DNA of 48,085 nt from positions 1 to 48,085 of the forward strand of contig JAZHPA010000022.1 of the NCBI GenBank assembly GCA_051024685.1, in the 5' to 3' direction. The translations under genes were made by a program, and so were the position numbers. Source of the stretch: UBA12545 sp051024685. Its GTDB lineage: Bacteria; Bacillota; DSM-521; Neomoorellales; Neomoorellaceae. Shown piece after piece: positions 25,733 through 34,155 of the stretch. The notes beneath the pieces were generated by a model. It saw only the letters and a list, made by a program, of their open reading frames with translations, was not told where the DNA came from and did not search any database. Position 1 is the stretch's first letter. Each line of letters begins with the position of its first letter.

Positions 25733-26362
25733 CTACTCCTCCTTGTTGGCCATCTTGGCTAGTAGTTCTGCAGCCCTCTCAGGATTCAACACCCCACAAT
25801 GACAATTAGCCGCTAATTGCCGGGCCGCAGCCTTCGGTGACAACCTACCCTTTTCCACCTGCTCCACCATATACTTTACAAGGTTGAAACTGACCATGCC
25901 ATGACCACACATAGTACTGATCTCCAGTACTTCCCTTTCTGGCAACCGGTCGACCTTACCCCACACCCCCAGCGAGTATTCGACAGTATGACGCTGTAGA
26001 CCGGCCTTCCGGCAACAATCATCTACACTTTCTAAAAGGCCCGAAACCACTACCGACATCCCCAGGTCGGCTTCTCTGAGCTCATTCAACAACTTCGCAA
26101 CGGTCTCTACGTCAGTAAAGACACCATGGACTATAGAGTTATCCTGGATGCCGGCCATCACTTTATCGCGCCCCACCGAAATAACATTACCCGTCTTCAT
26201 GTCCCCAAAGTTTACAGGGTTGTATTTCAAGAGAATCTCAAGAAACTTGCGCAGTTTCTCGGCCGCTCCCTCCCGGTTTATATCCTGCGCTGCCATAGCA
26301 AATACAACGTAGTCATGCCTTAAATTATCTTTAGTACCAACCCGGTGTAATGTATGAGTCAT
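25733..26362 (-). CDS. Unrecognised cysteine-rich protein (209 aa)
   Basis: I do not recognise this family. The 209-residue soluble protein has a GTKDNLRHDYVVFAMAAQDIN start, a likely mixed alpha/beta N-terminal domain and cysteines grouped late: a CC pair near residue 122 (DDCCRKAG), STMCGHGMVS near 154, and NCHCGVLNPERAAELL near 191. The Cys/His pattern suggests binding of a metal or iron-sulfur cluster. It is encoded 18 bases after the ferredoxin fusion gene, so the two may form a redox pair. Helices in the C-terminus (SPKAAARQLAANCHCG) resemble the small metal-binding modules found in redox accessory proteins. The ATG start matches a normal ORF beginning; no closer call can be supported. 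Confidence 0.75.
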   Translation of the reverse strand: MTHTLHRVGTKDNLRHDYVVFAMAAQDINREGAAEKLRKFLEILLKYNPVNFGDMKTGNVISVGRDKVMAGIQDNSIVHGVFTDVETVAKLLNELREADLGMSVVVSGLLESVDDCCRKAGLQRHTVEYSLGVWGKVDRLPEREVLEISTMCGHGMVSFNLVKYMVEQVEKGRLSPKAAARQLAANCHCGVLNPERAAELLAKMANKEE

Positions 26363-26380
26363 TTAACTTCACTACCTTTC

Positions 26381-27100
26381 CTACCTCGTTTCCGCCAGAG
26401 GTCTACCCAGACCAACATTAGTTTTACCGTTCAAGCTGGGCTCGAATCCCGCCGCCCTGGCTAATTCGGCTGCCGGCGCCACATTATTCTTATCTATCCG
26501 GCAGATGAGGTCAAGACTGAAGAGAGTATCGATCTCGAAGGAAACTTCCCGCAACGCTTTTAAGACTTCCTGCATTTTGTCCAAGGGCACCTCAAACTCA
26601 ACAATAGCCGATAGCACCTTTTCGTCGAGCACGTCGTCGCGAAGCTTTCCACTAGTTTTGTCGATCATAAGACTGGTAACTGGATTCTTTTCTTCGAATT
26701 TTACACCCAGTCTGGCCATGGTCATGGCCACCTTTTCCACATCGCGGAAACGGGCGCCTGTGCCCGGACGTCCCAATTCCACGGCAATCCCCGCATATCC
26801 TTCCTTGAAGCGGCCGGTCACATCATTAGTCTTCATTTCCTCAGTGCCTCGCCCCGGAACTCCGGTAGTGCTGTGAGATTGTAAGGGATCGCTGAATACC
26901 CCACGTACTGCACGCGGCCAGGTTAGCTCTTCTTTTTGTAACGCATCTACGGGACAAGCTCCTGAATAATAGCATATATTGCACTCAACACACTCTTCTT
27001 TGTTTACTGTCACATGATCTTTCTCCAATGTCAAAGCATTCATGGGGCAGTAATGAGTGCATTCGCCGCATCCAATGCATGTCTCGATATCCACCCGCAT
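26381..27100 (-). CDS. Ferredoxin domain fused to unrecognised C-terminal domain
   Basis: This 239-residue protein starts with a two-cluster ferredoxin domain. The first cluster motif is CIGCGECTHYCP (CX2CX2CX3CP). The second, CVECNICYYSGACP, has five rather than three residues before the last Cys (CX2CX2CX5CP). After a linker at about residues 60-90, the rest (RFKEGYAGIAVELGRPGTGA, VEKVAMTMARLGVKFEEKNP, VEFEVPLDKMQEVLKALREV) looks like a compact alpha/beta domain that I cannot assign. I chose the ATG at 27100 with GGGGAAGG nine bases upstream; in-frame ATGs at 27109 and 27106 are too close to it. An electron-transfer role for an oxidoreductase in the cluster, together with the Cys-rich protein downstream, is likely but unproven. 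Confidence 0.82.
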   Translation of the reverse strand: MRVDIETCIGCGECTHYCPMNALTLEKDHVTVNKEECVECNICYYSGACPVDALQKEELTWPRAVRGVFSDPLQSHSTTGVPGRGTEEMKTNDVTGRFKEGYAGIAVELGRPGTGARFRDVEKVAMTMARLGVKFEEKNPVTSLMIDKTSGKLRDDVLDEKVLSAIVEFEVPLDKMQEVLKALREVSFEIDTLFSLDLICRIDKNNVAPAAELARAAGFEPSLNGKTNVGLGRPLAETR

Positions 27101-27228
27101 CAACATCATCCTTCCCCGATTTCACAACTTTGTACGATGTACTTTTCTCTAAGCGAAGGTTGGTCTCCTTCAGGAAAATTTGATAAATGTGGCGCCTAAT
27201 TTTCAGGGAATTCTACTAAGTTCTCGGC

Positions 27229-28896
27229 TTAAGAACTGTAGGCCTCCATCTGCGCAATCTTTAAAGCCACCTGTAAATTTAAGCGTTGTTCGGGATCGTC
27301 TAGGTTTATTCCTGTTATCTCCTGAATCTTCTCCAGCCGGTATACAACGGTATTGTAGTGGGCAAACATCTCCCGTGCCACTTTGCTAATATTGCCATTG
27401 CATTTGAAGAACATCTCAAGTGTAGGTATCAACTCCGTGTGGTGAGCACGGTCGTAGTCTTGTAAAGGGAGAAAAGTTTCTTCTAGAAATCTGCGCATTT
27501 CTTCCTGGGTGCCCTGACAAAGCAGCCGGTAAATACCTAGATCATCAAAGTGAGTAACTTGTCCACCGCCCTTAACAATGCGGCCAATCTCCATGGCCCT
27601 CCGAGCCTCCAAGTAGCTTTGTTTCATATCGAGGAGATTAGGGTAAAATCTACCTATTCCTATAGAACAAGTTATTTTAGGGGCTGATTGACGTAATCCC
27701 TGTTGTAAGTTCGAGGCCACCTTACGCATTTTTTCCTTAATAGCCCGGTTGCTCCAGGTAGCTTTGACTCGAACCAGCAATATAAAATGGTGCCCCCTTT
27801 CCCCCAATATATAGAACTCATGATTTTGCTCCATTACATTCACTATTGTGCGCCGTAGTTGTTCCTTGAGCTTAATAAGGGCCGTATTGTTCGCCTTGGA
27901 TGATCCCGATAATACCTGTTCATACTTATCAATCCCGATTAACAGAAGATTAAAGCTATCTTCAAGATCCCAGCCAACCAGCGCTGCTCGTTCCAAAAGT
28001 TCATCAAGGCTCTGAATGTCACCCTGTATCCAGTCATATAAAAGTTCGTTGCGATATTTTGTCTCCACGCCCTTGACCGCTTCGCGGTTAAGCAAAACGA
28101 GGGCTGCCAACGTACTTGCTTGCTCTATAGAAATGAGGTCTATTTCGCGTAGTGGCCTGTTTTCTTCTAATACTGCAATGTATCCAAATAACGTGCTGCC
28201 ATGGACTACGGGGCATATAACCTGACAGACCTTCTTATCGCCCGTGATAAGCGTTTCCCTCTTCATGCGCCATTTTTTGGAATTATTATCCGCAAGCTTC
28301 AAACAGCGGGTTGAGTGTATCAACGGGGGGACATTTGGCGAAGTGGCAAGTATTTTGCCGTCGGCGTCAAATATAATAGCAGGATTGCTCACTAGCCGCG
28401 ATAAAGCACCAGCTACTTCTCTTAATCCTCCCCCTTCAAGAAGTACGGCCATGATTTGTTCGTGAGCTTCCACCGTCTTCTTTAAGAGAGAGGTCTGCCG
28501 ATTTACAAGTTCAGTATAGATACCTTGCAGTAGCTTGGGATGGGAAGCGTCCGGCGGAAGTTCAATTAGGGGAATTGCATGTTCGTTTGCTGCGTCTATC
28601 ATGGCCACTGGTATTACGTCCAGATAACGCTTAGGTTTAACCGCCAAAGCAGCCAGGCCGCGTTTGGCTAGTTCTGGTATCAACTGTTCTTGAGCAACAG
28701 GGTCATCTTTGATAGAGAAACCGGTCGTAAGCAGCAACTGTCCTTCCTTCACCCAAGGGAGAACGTCCGGTACCTCCATTACGTTTACACTTGTTATGAT
28801 CCGGTTCAAGCCCTCCCGGCCACCGACTACTTTCGCACCATAAAAACAATCGAGAGTCAGAGCGTATTCAACAGAAAATCCATAAAGGGCATCCAT
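27229..28896 (-). CDS. PucR family transcriptional regulator
   Basis: This 555-residue protein has an N-terminal PucR domain (about residues 1-120: FSVEYALTLDCFYGAKVVGG, VLPWVKEGQLLLTTG), a middle GAF/CdaR-like region and a C-terminal helix-turn-helix (about 495-550: NGNISKVAREMFAHYNTVVY, RLEKIQEITGINLDDPEQRL). PucR activates purine and ureide catabolism in Bacillus, so it fits the AllFGH and amidohydrolase genes downstream. I chose the ATG at 28896 with GGGGGAG nine bases upstream instead of the ATG six codons earlier, which has no SD. A 128-base gap separates it from the ferredoxin gene and may contain the operon promoter. The effector is unknown. Confidence 0.92.
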   Translation of the reverse strand: MDALYGFSVEYALTLDCFYGAKVVGGREGLNRIITSVNVMEVPDVLPWVKEGQLLLTTGFSIKDDPVAQEQLIPELAKRGLAALAVKPKRYLDVIPVAMIDAANEHAIPLIELPPDASHPKLLQGIYTELVNRQTSLLKKTVEAHEQIMAVLLEGGGLREVAGALSRLVSNPAIIFDADGKILATSPNVPPLIHSTRCLKLADNNSKKWRMKRETLITGDKKVCQVICPVVHGSTLFGYIAVLEENRPLREIDLISIEQASTLAALVLLNREAVKGVETKYRNELLYDWIQGDIQSLDELLERAALVGWDLEDSFNLLLIGIDKYEQVLSGSSKANNTALIKLKEQLRRTIVNVMEQNHEFYILGERGHHFILLVRVKATWSNRAIKEKMRKVASNLQQGLRQSAPKITCSIGIGRFYPNLLDMKQSYLEARRAMEIGRIVKGGGQVTHFDDLGIYRLLCQGTQEEMRRFLEETFLPLQDYDRAHHTELIPTLEMFFKCNGNISKVAREMFAHYNTVVYRLEKIQEITGINLDDPEQRLNLQVALKIAQMEAYSS

Positions 28897-29159
28897 ATCG
28901 TAGTTCTCCCCCATCTTAATCTTTTGCTAGTTTCTTTCTTTTAACTTTGGGGTGGGGCCGGAAAATCTCCCGTTCCTTCCCTGGCCAGTAAACTTTCTTG
29001 TGATTTATGATAAGGCTATAGTCTTCGAAAGTCCAGCCAAATAAGCAACACCCCCTGTTACTAATGGGTATAACATATAGTGGTATCAGGCCTAACTTAA
29101 TACATACTAAGTTACCTGGAGTGATATTTATCTACACAACGTAACTCCAGTTTATCCTT
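28897..29159. promoter_or_regulatory. pucR upstream region with perfect inverted repeat
   Basis: The 263 bases upstream of pucR contain a perfect inverted repeat, TAACTTA/TAAGTTA with an 8-base spacer, at 29093-29114, a possible operator. A CTGGAGT/ACTCCAG inverted pair brackets 29117-29155. No clear -35/-10 pair is visible. Confidence 0.4.
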
Positions 29160-29274
29160 GTCTCAGCACGGGACACGACAAAAAGCAGGGTAAGAAGGTA
29201 GCAACTGAACAGAGGAAGTAAGGGAGGTAACGGCGGATAAAGAGGCGGTGGAAGGGGCCAAGTAACCCTGGTCG

Positions 29275-29800
29275 GTGCACACGGGAACCCAACTCTGGGA
29301 AAAGCTGGAGCTGGAAAAGTTATTAGGCGACGTAGGTACTAATGAAAGATCACGACAGATGATTAAGGTAATGGTGCTGAACAGGTTAACAAATGCGGCT
29401 TCGGAGCATGGCATGCCCAGTTGGGTGAATACCATGGCTCTAGAATATGTCATGGAGCTAACCTTTCTAGTCTTGTGGAAGTCTCTTTGTAGTGTAACCT
29501 TGCCCTCCTTTAGGAGAACCATCCAAAGGCGAAGGGATGCAAACCTTACTTAGCTGGACGGTCAAGGCCGAAAAACTTGGTACATCTGGTCCTTTTTGAC
29601 ACAGGCTGTGAACGCCTTTCGCACTCTGAAAAGCCCATTTGCCGAGAAGGTCATATTCCACCGGCTAAAGAACTAGGTGTGGGAACACATATTCCTCTAC
29701 GTTTTGGCCTATCATCTTCTGGTGGCCATAGAGAAGACCGCGCATAAAAAGGGTGCACCTCGGTTGGAGAACAGTGCGGGAAGCGGAGCAGGGAGAGCCT
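29275..29800 (+). pseudogene. Decayed IS1634-type transposase
   Basis: Several frames together retain transposase-like blocks in the right order. The N-terminal block QLWEKLELEKLL, RQMIKVMVLNRLTNAASEHG and SWVNTMALEYV is at 29290-29450. The C-terminal block is VNAFRTLKSPFAEKVIFHRL followed by HIFLYVLAYHLLVAIEKTA at about 29610-29745. A shifted frame reading KRVHLGWRTVREAEQ follows at 29745-29795. The order and wording fit IS1634-family transposases (RNase H fold, DUF4277-like N-terminus). The central catalytic part is missing and frameshifts separate the blocks, so about 0.5 kb remains of an expected 1.6-1.8 kb. It is not functional. It sits between the pucR cluster and the CBM-like gene, an old insertion point. 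Confidence 0.65.
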
Positions 29801-29996
29801 TCTGCCAAGCTTGGCGTACCCCCAAAAACCAACTAAAGCCACGAAGACGTGGTTAAACGACGGATAGTGACTGACCAAGACTAAAATGCCTTGATATTAC
29901 GAGTTTCTAAATCAAAAGTGCACAAGGGCTAACGTGGGAGCTGCGCTTCCTCAGCCCCCGCGGTCCCCCTTGCCCGAGCGTACCGGCACGGATGCT
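29801..29996. other. Intergenic tail after transposase remnant
   Basis: No supported gene or clear structure; probably the degraded right end of the insertion sequence and the 3' flank of the CBM-like gene. Confidence 0.4.
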
Positions 29997-30383
29997 TCAT
30001 ACCTGTCGATCACCTTTGTGAATGATAAAGCTCCAGTTAAGGCCGTTGTTGTTGTCCCAATTGTTGGCGCTGTCTTTGAAGCAAAGGTGGAAGCGGTCGT
30101 AATCCTCCGAGATGCGGATGTTTTTAACCCACCCGTAGCCGGTGCGTTCCATAGGATAATCGTAAATGCCCTCCCAGTTGTGCGGGTCGCCGTACCCCGT
30201 CCGCATCCAGACTTGGTCGGCCCCGCACTGTGACAGCAGGCCGTAGTACAGAACGGTCACTTCGCTCCCGGCGGTAATAGGCACCGGGTCCACGACTACC
30301 CCGCCGGGATATTCGGCCGCCCGCATACTCTCCAGCCTGGTGCGATCTTCATTTACGAAACGGCTGCGACCTCTGTCGCCCAT
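29997..30383 (-). CDS. Small stand-alone carbohydrate-binding module (CBM25/53-like)
   Basis: This 128-residue single-domain protein has the pattern of the starch-binding CBM25/CBM53 families: VVVDPVPITAGSEVTVLYYG near residue 33, a Trp-containing DQVWMRTGYGDPHNWEG near 60, TGYGWVKNIRISEDYDRFHL near 82 and a C-terminal NNWDNNNGLNWSFII near 107. The aromatic residues line up with the glucan-binding platform. There is no signal peptide, membrane segment or catalytic domain, so it would act in the cytoplasm, perhaps on glycogen made by the glgA of this window. The ATG at 30383 has GGGGAGGG within a hairpin (30392-30446). A free-standing cytoplasmic CBM is unusual. Confidence 0.7.
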   Translation of the reverse strand: MGDRGRSRFVNEDRTRLESMRAAEYPGGVVVDPVPITAGSEVTVLYYGLLSQCGADQVWMRTGYGDPHNWEGIYDYPMERTGYGWVKNIRISEDYDRFHLCFKDSANNWDNNNGLNWSFIIHKGDRQV

Positions 30384-30391
30384 TTATTTTC

Positions 30392-30446
30392 CCTCCCCGG
30401 AAATACATAAGGAAATTCTCCTGTCCTATAGCATTTCCCGGGGAGG
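30392..30446 (-). promoter_or_regulatory. Leader hairpin that covers the ribosome site of the CBM gene
   Basis: The minus strand has CCTCCCCGGGAAAT (30446-30433), a 28-base loop and ATTTCCGGGGAGG (30404-30392), a 13-bp stem with one bulged base. The 3' arm contains the GGGGAGG ribosome site of the gene starting at 30383. A closed stem would block initiation. This could be a thermosensor or ligand-dependent switch, or a chance structure. Confidence 0.45.
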
Positions 30447-30491
30447 CTGAACCTATGCTGGGGTGTAAGGGCGCCAGGGGCAACGTCGGGG

Positions 30492-31307
30492 CTAGCGCCG
30501 CCAGTTCCATTCCCGGCTGGCGTATTTCCGGCGCAATTCCTCCACCCGGGTCTTTTCCCGCGGCGTCAACTCGCCCGGCACCAGATGAACGGCATAGACT
30601 TCGGCAAAGGCTCTGGTGATGGCCTCCTTCACTTCTGCCGGGTCAACCGGACGACCCAGAACCTCCCAGAGGCCGCAGGCCTGCAGGCCGAATTTTTCCT
30701 GCAGTTTTTGCCGCCTCGCGGGCGAAGAAAAACGCAGCACGGCGAACAAATCCTCTGCATTTAGTTGAAGTACAATAGAGCCGTGCTGGAGCAGTACCCC
30801 GCCCTTCCTGGTCTGAGCGCTACCTACAAGCTTCCGACCGCCCACTGTAATCTCATACCACGAAGGGGCGTCAAAGCAGGCCGCGCTGCTGTGTTCACCT
30901 ATATTTTTTCTGCCTGAAGCCACTTCCACCTGGGCCCCGAGGCTTTGTAATCCCCGGGCCAGCACCCTGGCAATCCGTAGGTACGAGGGCAGAACTCCTC
31001 CCTCCACCAGAGGGTGGTCTTCCCTCACCACAATACTGTAGGTTACTTCCCGGTCGTGGAGCACCGCCCGGCCGCCCGTCAAGCGCCGCACCAGCCCCAG
31101 CCCCCTTTTCTCCAGGGCAGCCACATCGATTTCTTTCTCCAGGGACTGGCCGTAGCCTAAGGAGATGGTCGGCGGGTCCCACCCGTAGAACCGCACGGTA
31201 GGGGGTACCCCGCCGGCCTGGTGTTCCTGCAGGATGGCTTCATCTACGGCCATATTGGTAGGCCCGTCAGCTATTCCAGTATCCAGAAGGCGCCAAGTCT
31301 CGGCCAT
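30492..31307 (-). CDS. lipM: Octanoyltransferase LipM
   Basis: This 271-residue protein transfers an octanoyl group from acyl carrier protein to GcvH, the first step of lipoyl assembly. It matches Bacillus LipM closely: TWRLLDTGIADGPTNMAVDE at the N-terminus, TVRFYGWDPPTISLGYGQ near residue 37, VRRLTGGRAVLHDREVTYSI near 73, SSAACFDAPSWYEI near 140 with the acyl-thioester Cys144, and KLVGSAQTRKGGVLLQHGSI near 158. It therefore appears to be the octanoyltransferase rather than the ATP-dependent lipoate ligase. The ATG at 31307 follows AGGGTG. It is the gene after gcvPB, 48 bases downstream, so the lipoyl donor and its carrier GcvH share an operon. LipA is not in the window. Confidence 0.92.
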   Translation of the reverse strand: MAETWRLLDTGIADGPTNMAVDEAILQEHQAGGVPPTVRFYGWDPPTISLGYGQSLEKEIDVAALEKRGLGLVRRLTGGRAVLHDREVTYSIVVREDHPLVEGGVLPSYLRIARVLARGLQSLGAQVEVASGRKNIGEHSSAACFDAPSWYEITVGGRKLVGSAQTRKGGVLLQHGSIVLQLNAEDLFAVLRFSSPARRQKLQEKFGLQACGLWEVLGRPVDPAEVKEAITRAFAEVYAVHLVPGELTPREKTRVEELRRKYASREWNWRR

Positions 31308-31355
31308 AATTTCACCCTAGTTTTAATTCGACCAAAAAGGGGCCTATTTCCTGCT

Positions 31356-32816
31356 TCATCTTTTCGGCCATTTTAGCACCGGATTGCGAGCGGCAGCAGC
31401 TTCATCCAAGCGGCGCACGGGGGTATTATGGGGTGCGTTGTGCAACAGCTCCGGTTGGGTAATCGCTTCCTCAGCAATACTGGTCAATGCCCGGGCAAAG
31501 GCATCCAGCACCTCTTTAGGTTCGGTCTCCGTAGGCTCAATCATTAAGGCTTCCGGTACGATAAGGGGGAAATAAATGGTGGGTGCGTGGAAGCCGTAGT
31601 CTAAAAGCCGCTTGGCTATGTCCAGGGTGCGCACGCCCGCCTCTTTTATTTTGGTTCCCGGGTTAATCACAAATTCATGCTTGCAGATACGGTCATAGGG
31701 TACGTTAAAGTGGGGGCGCAGGAGGCTTAGCAGGTAGTTGGCATTGAGAACCGCTTGCTCGCTAACCTCCTTTAAGCCCTGGGGACCAAGGGTACGAATA
31801 TACGCATAAGCCTTTACCATCACGGAAAAATTACCATAGAAGGCCTTCACCTGGCCTATGGTCTGGGGGCGGTCGTAGTCCAGGTAGTACTGTCCTTTAC
31901 CCGCATCGTAACTTACTACGGGTACGGGCAGGAAAGGAGCCAGGTGTTCCTTTACCCCGACCGGGCCGCTGCCGGGCCCGCCCCCGCCGTGGGGGGTGGA
32001 GAAGGTCTTGTGGAGGTTGAGGTGCACTACATCAAAGCCCATATCCCCCGGCCGGGTGATGCCCATAATGGCATTGAGGTTGGCGCCGTCGTAGTAGAGC
32101 AGGCCGCCGGCGTCATGGACCAGGCGGGCCATGGTCACAATATCGCTTTCAAAGAGGCCCAGGGTGTTGGGGTTGGTGAGCATCAGGGCCGCGGTATCCG
32201 GACCTAAAGCCGCCCGCAGGGCCTCCAGGTCCACCAGCCCCTGATCGTTGGACGGTATCTGGACGACTTCCAGGCCCGCCATGACCGCGCTGGCCGGGTT
32301 AGTCCCATGGGCCGAATCGGGCACCAGTACTTTCTTGCGCTGGGTTTCGCCCCGGCTGGCGTGGTAGGCGGCAATAATGAGCAACCCCGCCAGTTCGCCG
32401 TGGGCACCGGCTGCCGGTTGCAGGGTTACGGCATCCATGCCGGTGATTTCGGCCAGGTACTGCTGCAGGTGGTACATTAGTTCCAGGGACCCCTGGGTAG
32501 CTTCCGGCGGCAGGCAAGGATGAAGGCCGGCAAAGCCGGGCAAAGCGGCCGCTGCTTCGTTAACCTTGGGGTTATATTTCATGGTGCAGGACCCCAGAGG
32601 GTAAAAGCCGGTGTCCACGCCGTAGTTGAGGCTTGATAGACGGGTGAAATGGCGCACGACTTCTATTTCGCTGAGCTCAGGCAGCTCGGCGTCCTCCCGC
32701 CGGCGATAGGCTTCCGGCAGGTAGTCTTCTACTTCTCCCGGCACATCCACCGGCGGCAAGGTACAGCCCCTGCGGCCGGGAGCGCCCAGTTCCCAAAGAA
32801 GTGGTTCTACTGCCAC
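31356..32816 (-). CDS. gcvPB: Glycine decarboxylase (P protein) subunit 2
   Basis: This 486-residue PLP enzyme is the C-terminal half of the P protein in bacteria with a split glycine decarboxylase. With GcvPA it decarboxylates glycine and loads aminomethyl onto GcvH. The PLP lysine is Lys270 in HLNLHKTFSTPHGGGG, DSAHGTNPAS is near residue 167, and GSCTMKYNPK near 75. The GTG at 32816 follows GGGGGTTGTAAGCC and lies 3 bases after the gcvPA stop. In anaerobes the complex can run either way, making glycine from CO2, ammonia and methylene-THF. Confidence 0.96.
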   Translation of the reverse strand: MAVEPLLWELGAPGRRGCTLPPVDVPGEVEDYLPEAYRRREDAELPELSEIEVVRHFTRLSSLNYGVDTGFYPLGSCTMKYNPKVNEAAAALPGFAGLHPCLPPEATQGSLELMYHLQQYLAEITGMDAVTLQPAAGAHGELAGLLIIAAYHASRGETQRKKVLVPDSAHGTNPASAVMAGLEVVQIPSNDQGLVDLEALRAALGPDTAALMLTNPNTLGLFESDIVTMARLVHDAGGLLYYDGANLNAIMGITRPGDMGFDVVHLNLHKTFSTPHGGGGPGSGPVGVKEHLAPFLPVPVVSYDAGKGQYYLDYDRPQTIGQVKAFYGNFSVMVKAYAYIRTLGPQGLKEVSEQAVLNANYLLSLLRPHFNVPYDRICKHEFVINPGTKIKEAGVRTLDIAKRLLDYGFHAPTIYFPLIVPEALMIEPTETEPKEVLDAFARALTSIAEEAITQPELLHNAPHNTPVRRLDEAAAARNPVLKWPKR

Positions 32817-32819
32817 GGC

Positions 32820-34151
32820 TTACAACCCCCTCATAGCGTCTACTAAACGTTCTATTTCCGACCGCGTGCGTACCTCGGTAACGCAGAAAAGCATGGCTCC
32901 TTCCAGTTCCGGGTAAAAGCGCCCCAGGTCCAAGGCGCCCGCTATGCCCGCCTGCTGCAGCCGGACGGCTACGTCGAGGGGAGCCTTGCGGGCCCGGATG
33001 GCGAATTCGTGGAAGAAGGGACCACTGAAGACTGGCTTAATGCCCTCTATCTTTAAGAGTTCATCATAGGCATAGTGGGCCTTCAGGAAACACTGGCGGG
33101 CCACTTCTTTTAGCCCTTCTCTACCCAGGCAGGAGAGATAGATGGTGGCTGCCAGGGCACAAAGGGCCTCGTTAGAGCAAATATTGGAGGTGGCCTTTTC
33201 CCGCCGGATATGCTGCTCCCTGGCCTGCAGGGTCAGGACAAAACCCCGGCGGCCGTCCACATCCACCGTCTGGCCCACAATACGGCCCGGCAGGCGCCGC
33301 ACCAACTTTTCTTTGGCGGCCATAAAGCCCAAATAGGGACCGCCAAAGTTCAGGGGATTGCCCAGGCTCTGGCCTTCCCCCACCGCCAGGTCGGCGTCAT
33401 ATTCCCCTGGCGGGGCCAGGATACCCAGGGAAATGGGGTTGACCACGGCGATGAAAAGGGCCCCCACTTTATGAGCCAACTCGGCGGCTTCAGCCATAGG
33501 TTCCAGCTGCCCTACAAAATTCGGTTGTTGAAGGATGACGCCGGCTACGTCCCGGTCAGCTATTTGCGCCAGTTCCTCCAAGGAAGTCCGGCCGTCCTGC
33601 CAGGGTATCTCTACCAGCTCGATTCCCTGGCCCCGGGTATAGGTGCGGAGAACGGCCCGGTACTGGGGGTTAAGGCCTCGGGAGAACAGGATCTTCTGGC
33701 GCCTGGTAGCGCCGCACGCCACCAGGGCTGCTTCGGCCGTAGCCGTAGCGCCATCATAATGGGAAGCGTTGGCTACATCTAGTCCGGTCAGGGCGCAAAT
33801 AAGGGACTGGAACTCAAAGATAGCCTGGAGGGTGCCCTGACTAACCTCCGGCTGGTAAGGGGTATAGGCGGTGTAAAATTCGGAGCGCGACAATAGATGG
33901 GATACTACAGAGGGTATATAGTGTTCGTAGGCGCCGGCGCCCAAAAAGGAGATTAAGTCGGTCCGGTTCTTGCCGGCCAGCTCTTTGAGATGGCGTAAAA
34001 GGTCCACTTCAGCTAAAGGGCCCGGCAGGTCCAAGTCGCGCTTCAGCTTCACTTCCTCCGGAATATCCCCAAACAGCTCTTCCACGCGGGTTACACCACA
34101 GGCCGTTAACATTTCTTCCCTTTCAGCCGGTGTGGTGGGAATATAACCCAT
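32820..34151 (-). CDS. gcvPA: Glycine decarboxylase (P protein) subunit 1
   Basis: This 443-residue protein is the N-terminal half-type subunit of the split P protein. Typical parts are YIPTTPAEREEMLTACGVTR at the start, FLGAGAYEHYIPSVVSHLLS near residue 85, YTPYQPEVSQGTLQAIFEFQ near 115, NASHYDGATATAEAALVAC near 145 and GQSLGNPLNFGGPYLGFMAA near 268. The ATG at 34151 has GGAGGAATAG seven bases upstream, starting within the end of gcvH. The heterodimer binds one PLP per pair, on the GcvPB lysine. Confidence 0.96.
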   Translation of the reverse strand: MGYIPTTPAEREEMLTACGVTRVEELFGDIPEEVKLKRDLDLPGPLAEVDLLRHLKELAGKNRTDLISFLGAGAYEHYIPSVVSHLLSRSEFYTAYTPYQPEVSQGTLQAIFEFQSLICALTGLDVANASHYDGATATAEAALVACGATRRQKILFSRGLNPQYRAVLRTYTRGQGIELVEIPWQDGRTSLEELAQIADRDVAGVILQQPNFVGQLEPMAEAAELAHKVGALFIAVVNPISLGILAPPGEYDADLAVGEGQSLGNPLNFGGPYLGFMAAKEKLVRRLPGRIVGQTVDVDGRRGFVLTLQAREQHIRREKATSNICSNEALCALAATIYLSCLGREGLKEVARQCFLKAHYAYDELLKIEGIKPVFSGPFFHEFAIRARKAPLDVAVRLQQAGIAGALDLGRFYPELEGAMLFCVTEVRTRSEIERLVDAMRGL

Positions 34152-34155
34152 GGCT

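Noticed and set aside
29163..29522. Minus-strand frame of 119 codons over the transposase remnant
   Set aside because: It is the antisense shadow of the plus-strand transposase blocks and has no ribosome site.
31324..31354. Further sigma-H-like promoter upstream of lipM (GCAGGAAAT, GTCGAATTA)
   Set aside because: The distance between AGGA and GAAT is 19 instead of 17-18, and lipM lies only 48 bases after gcvPB in the same operon.
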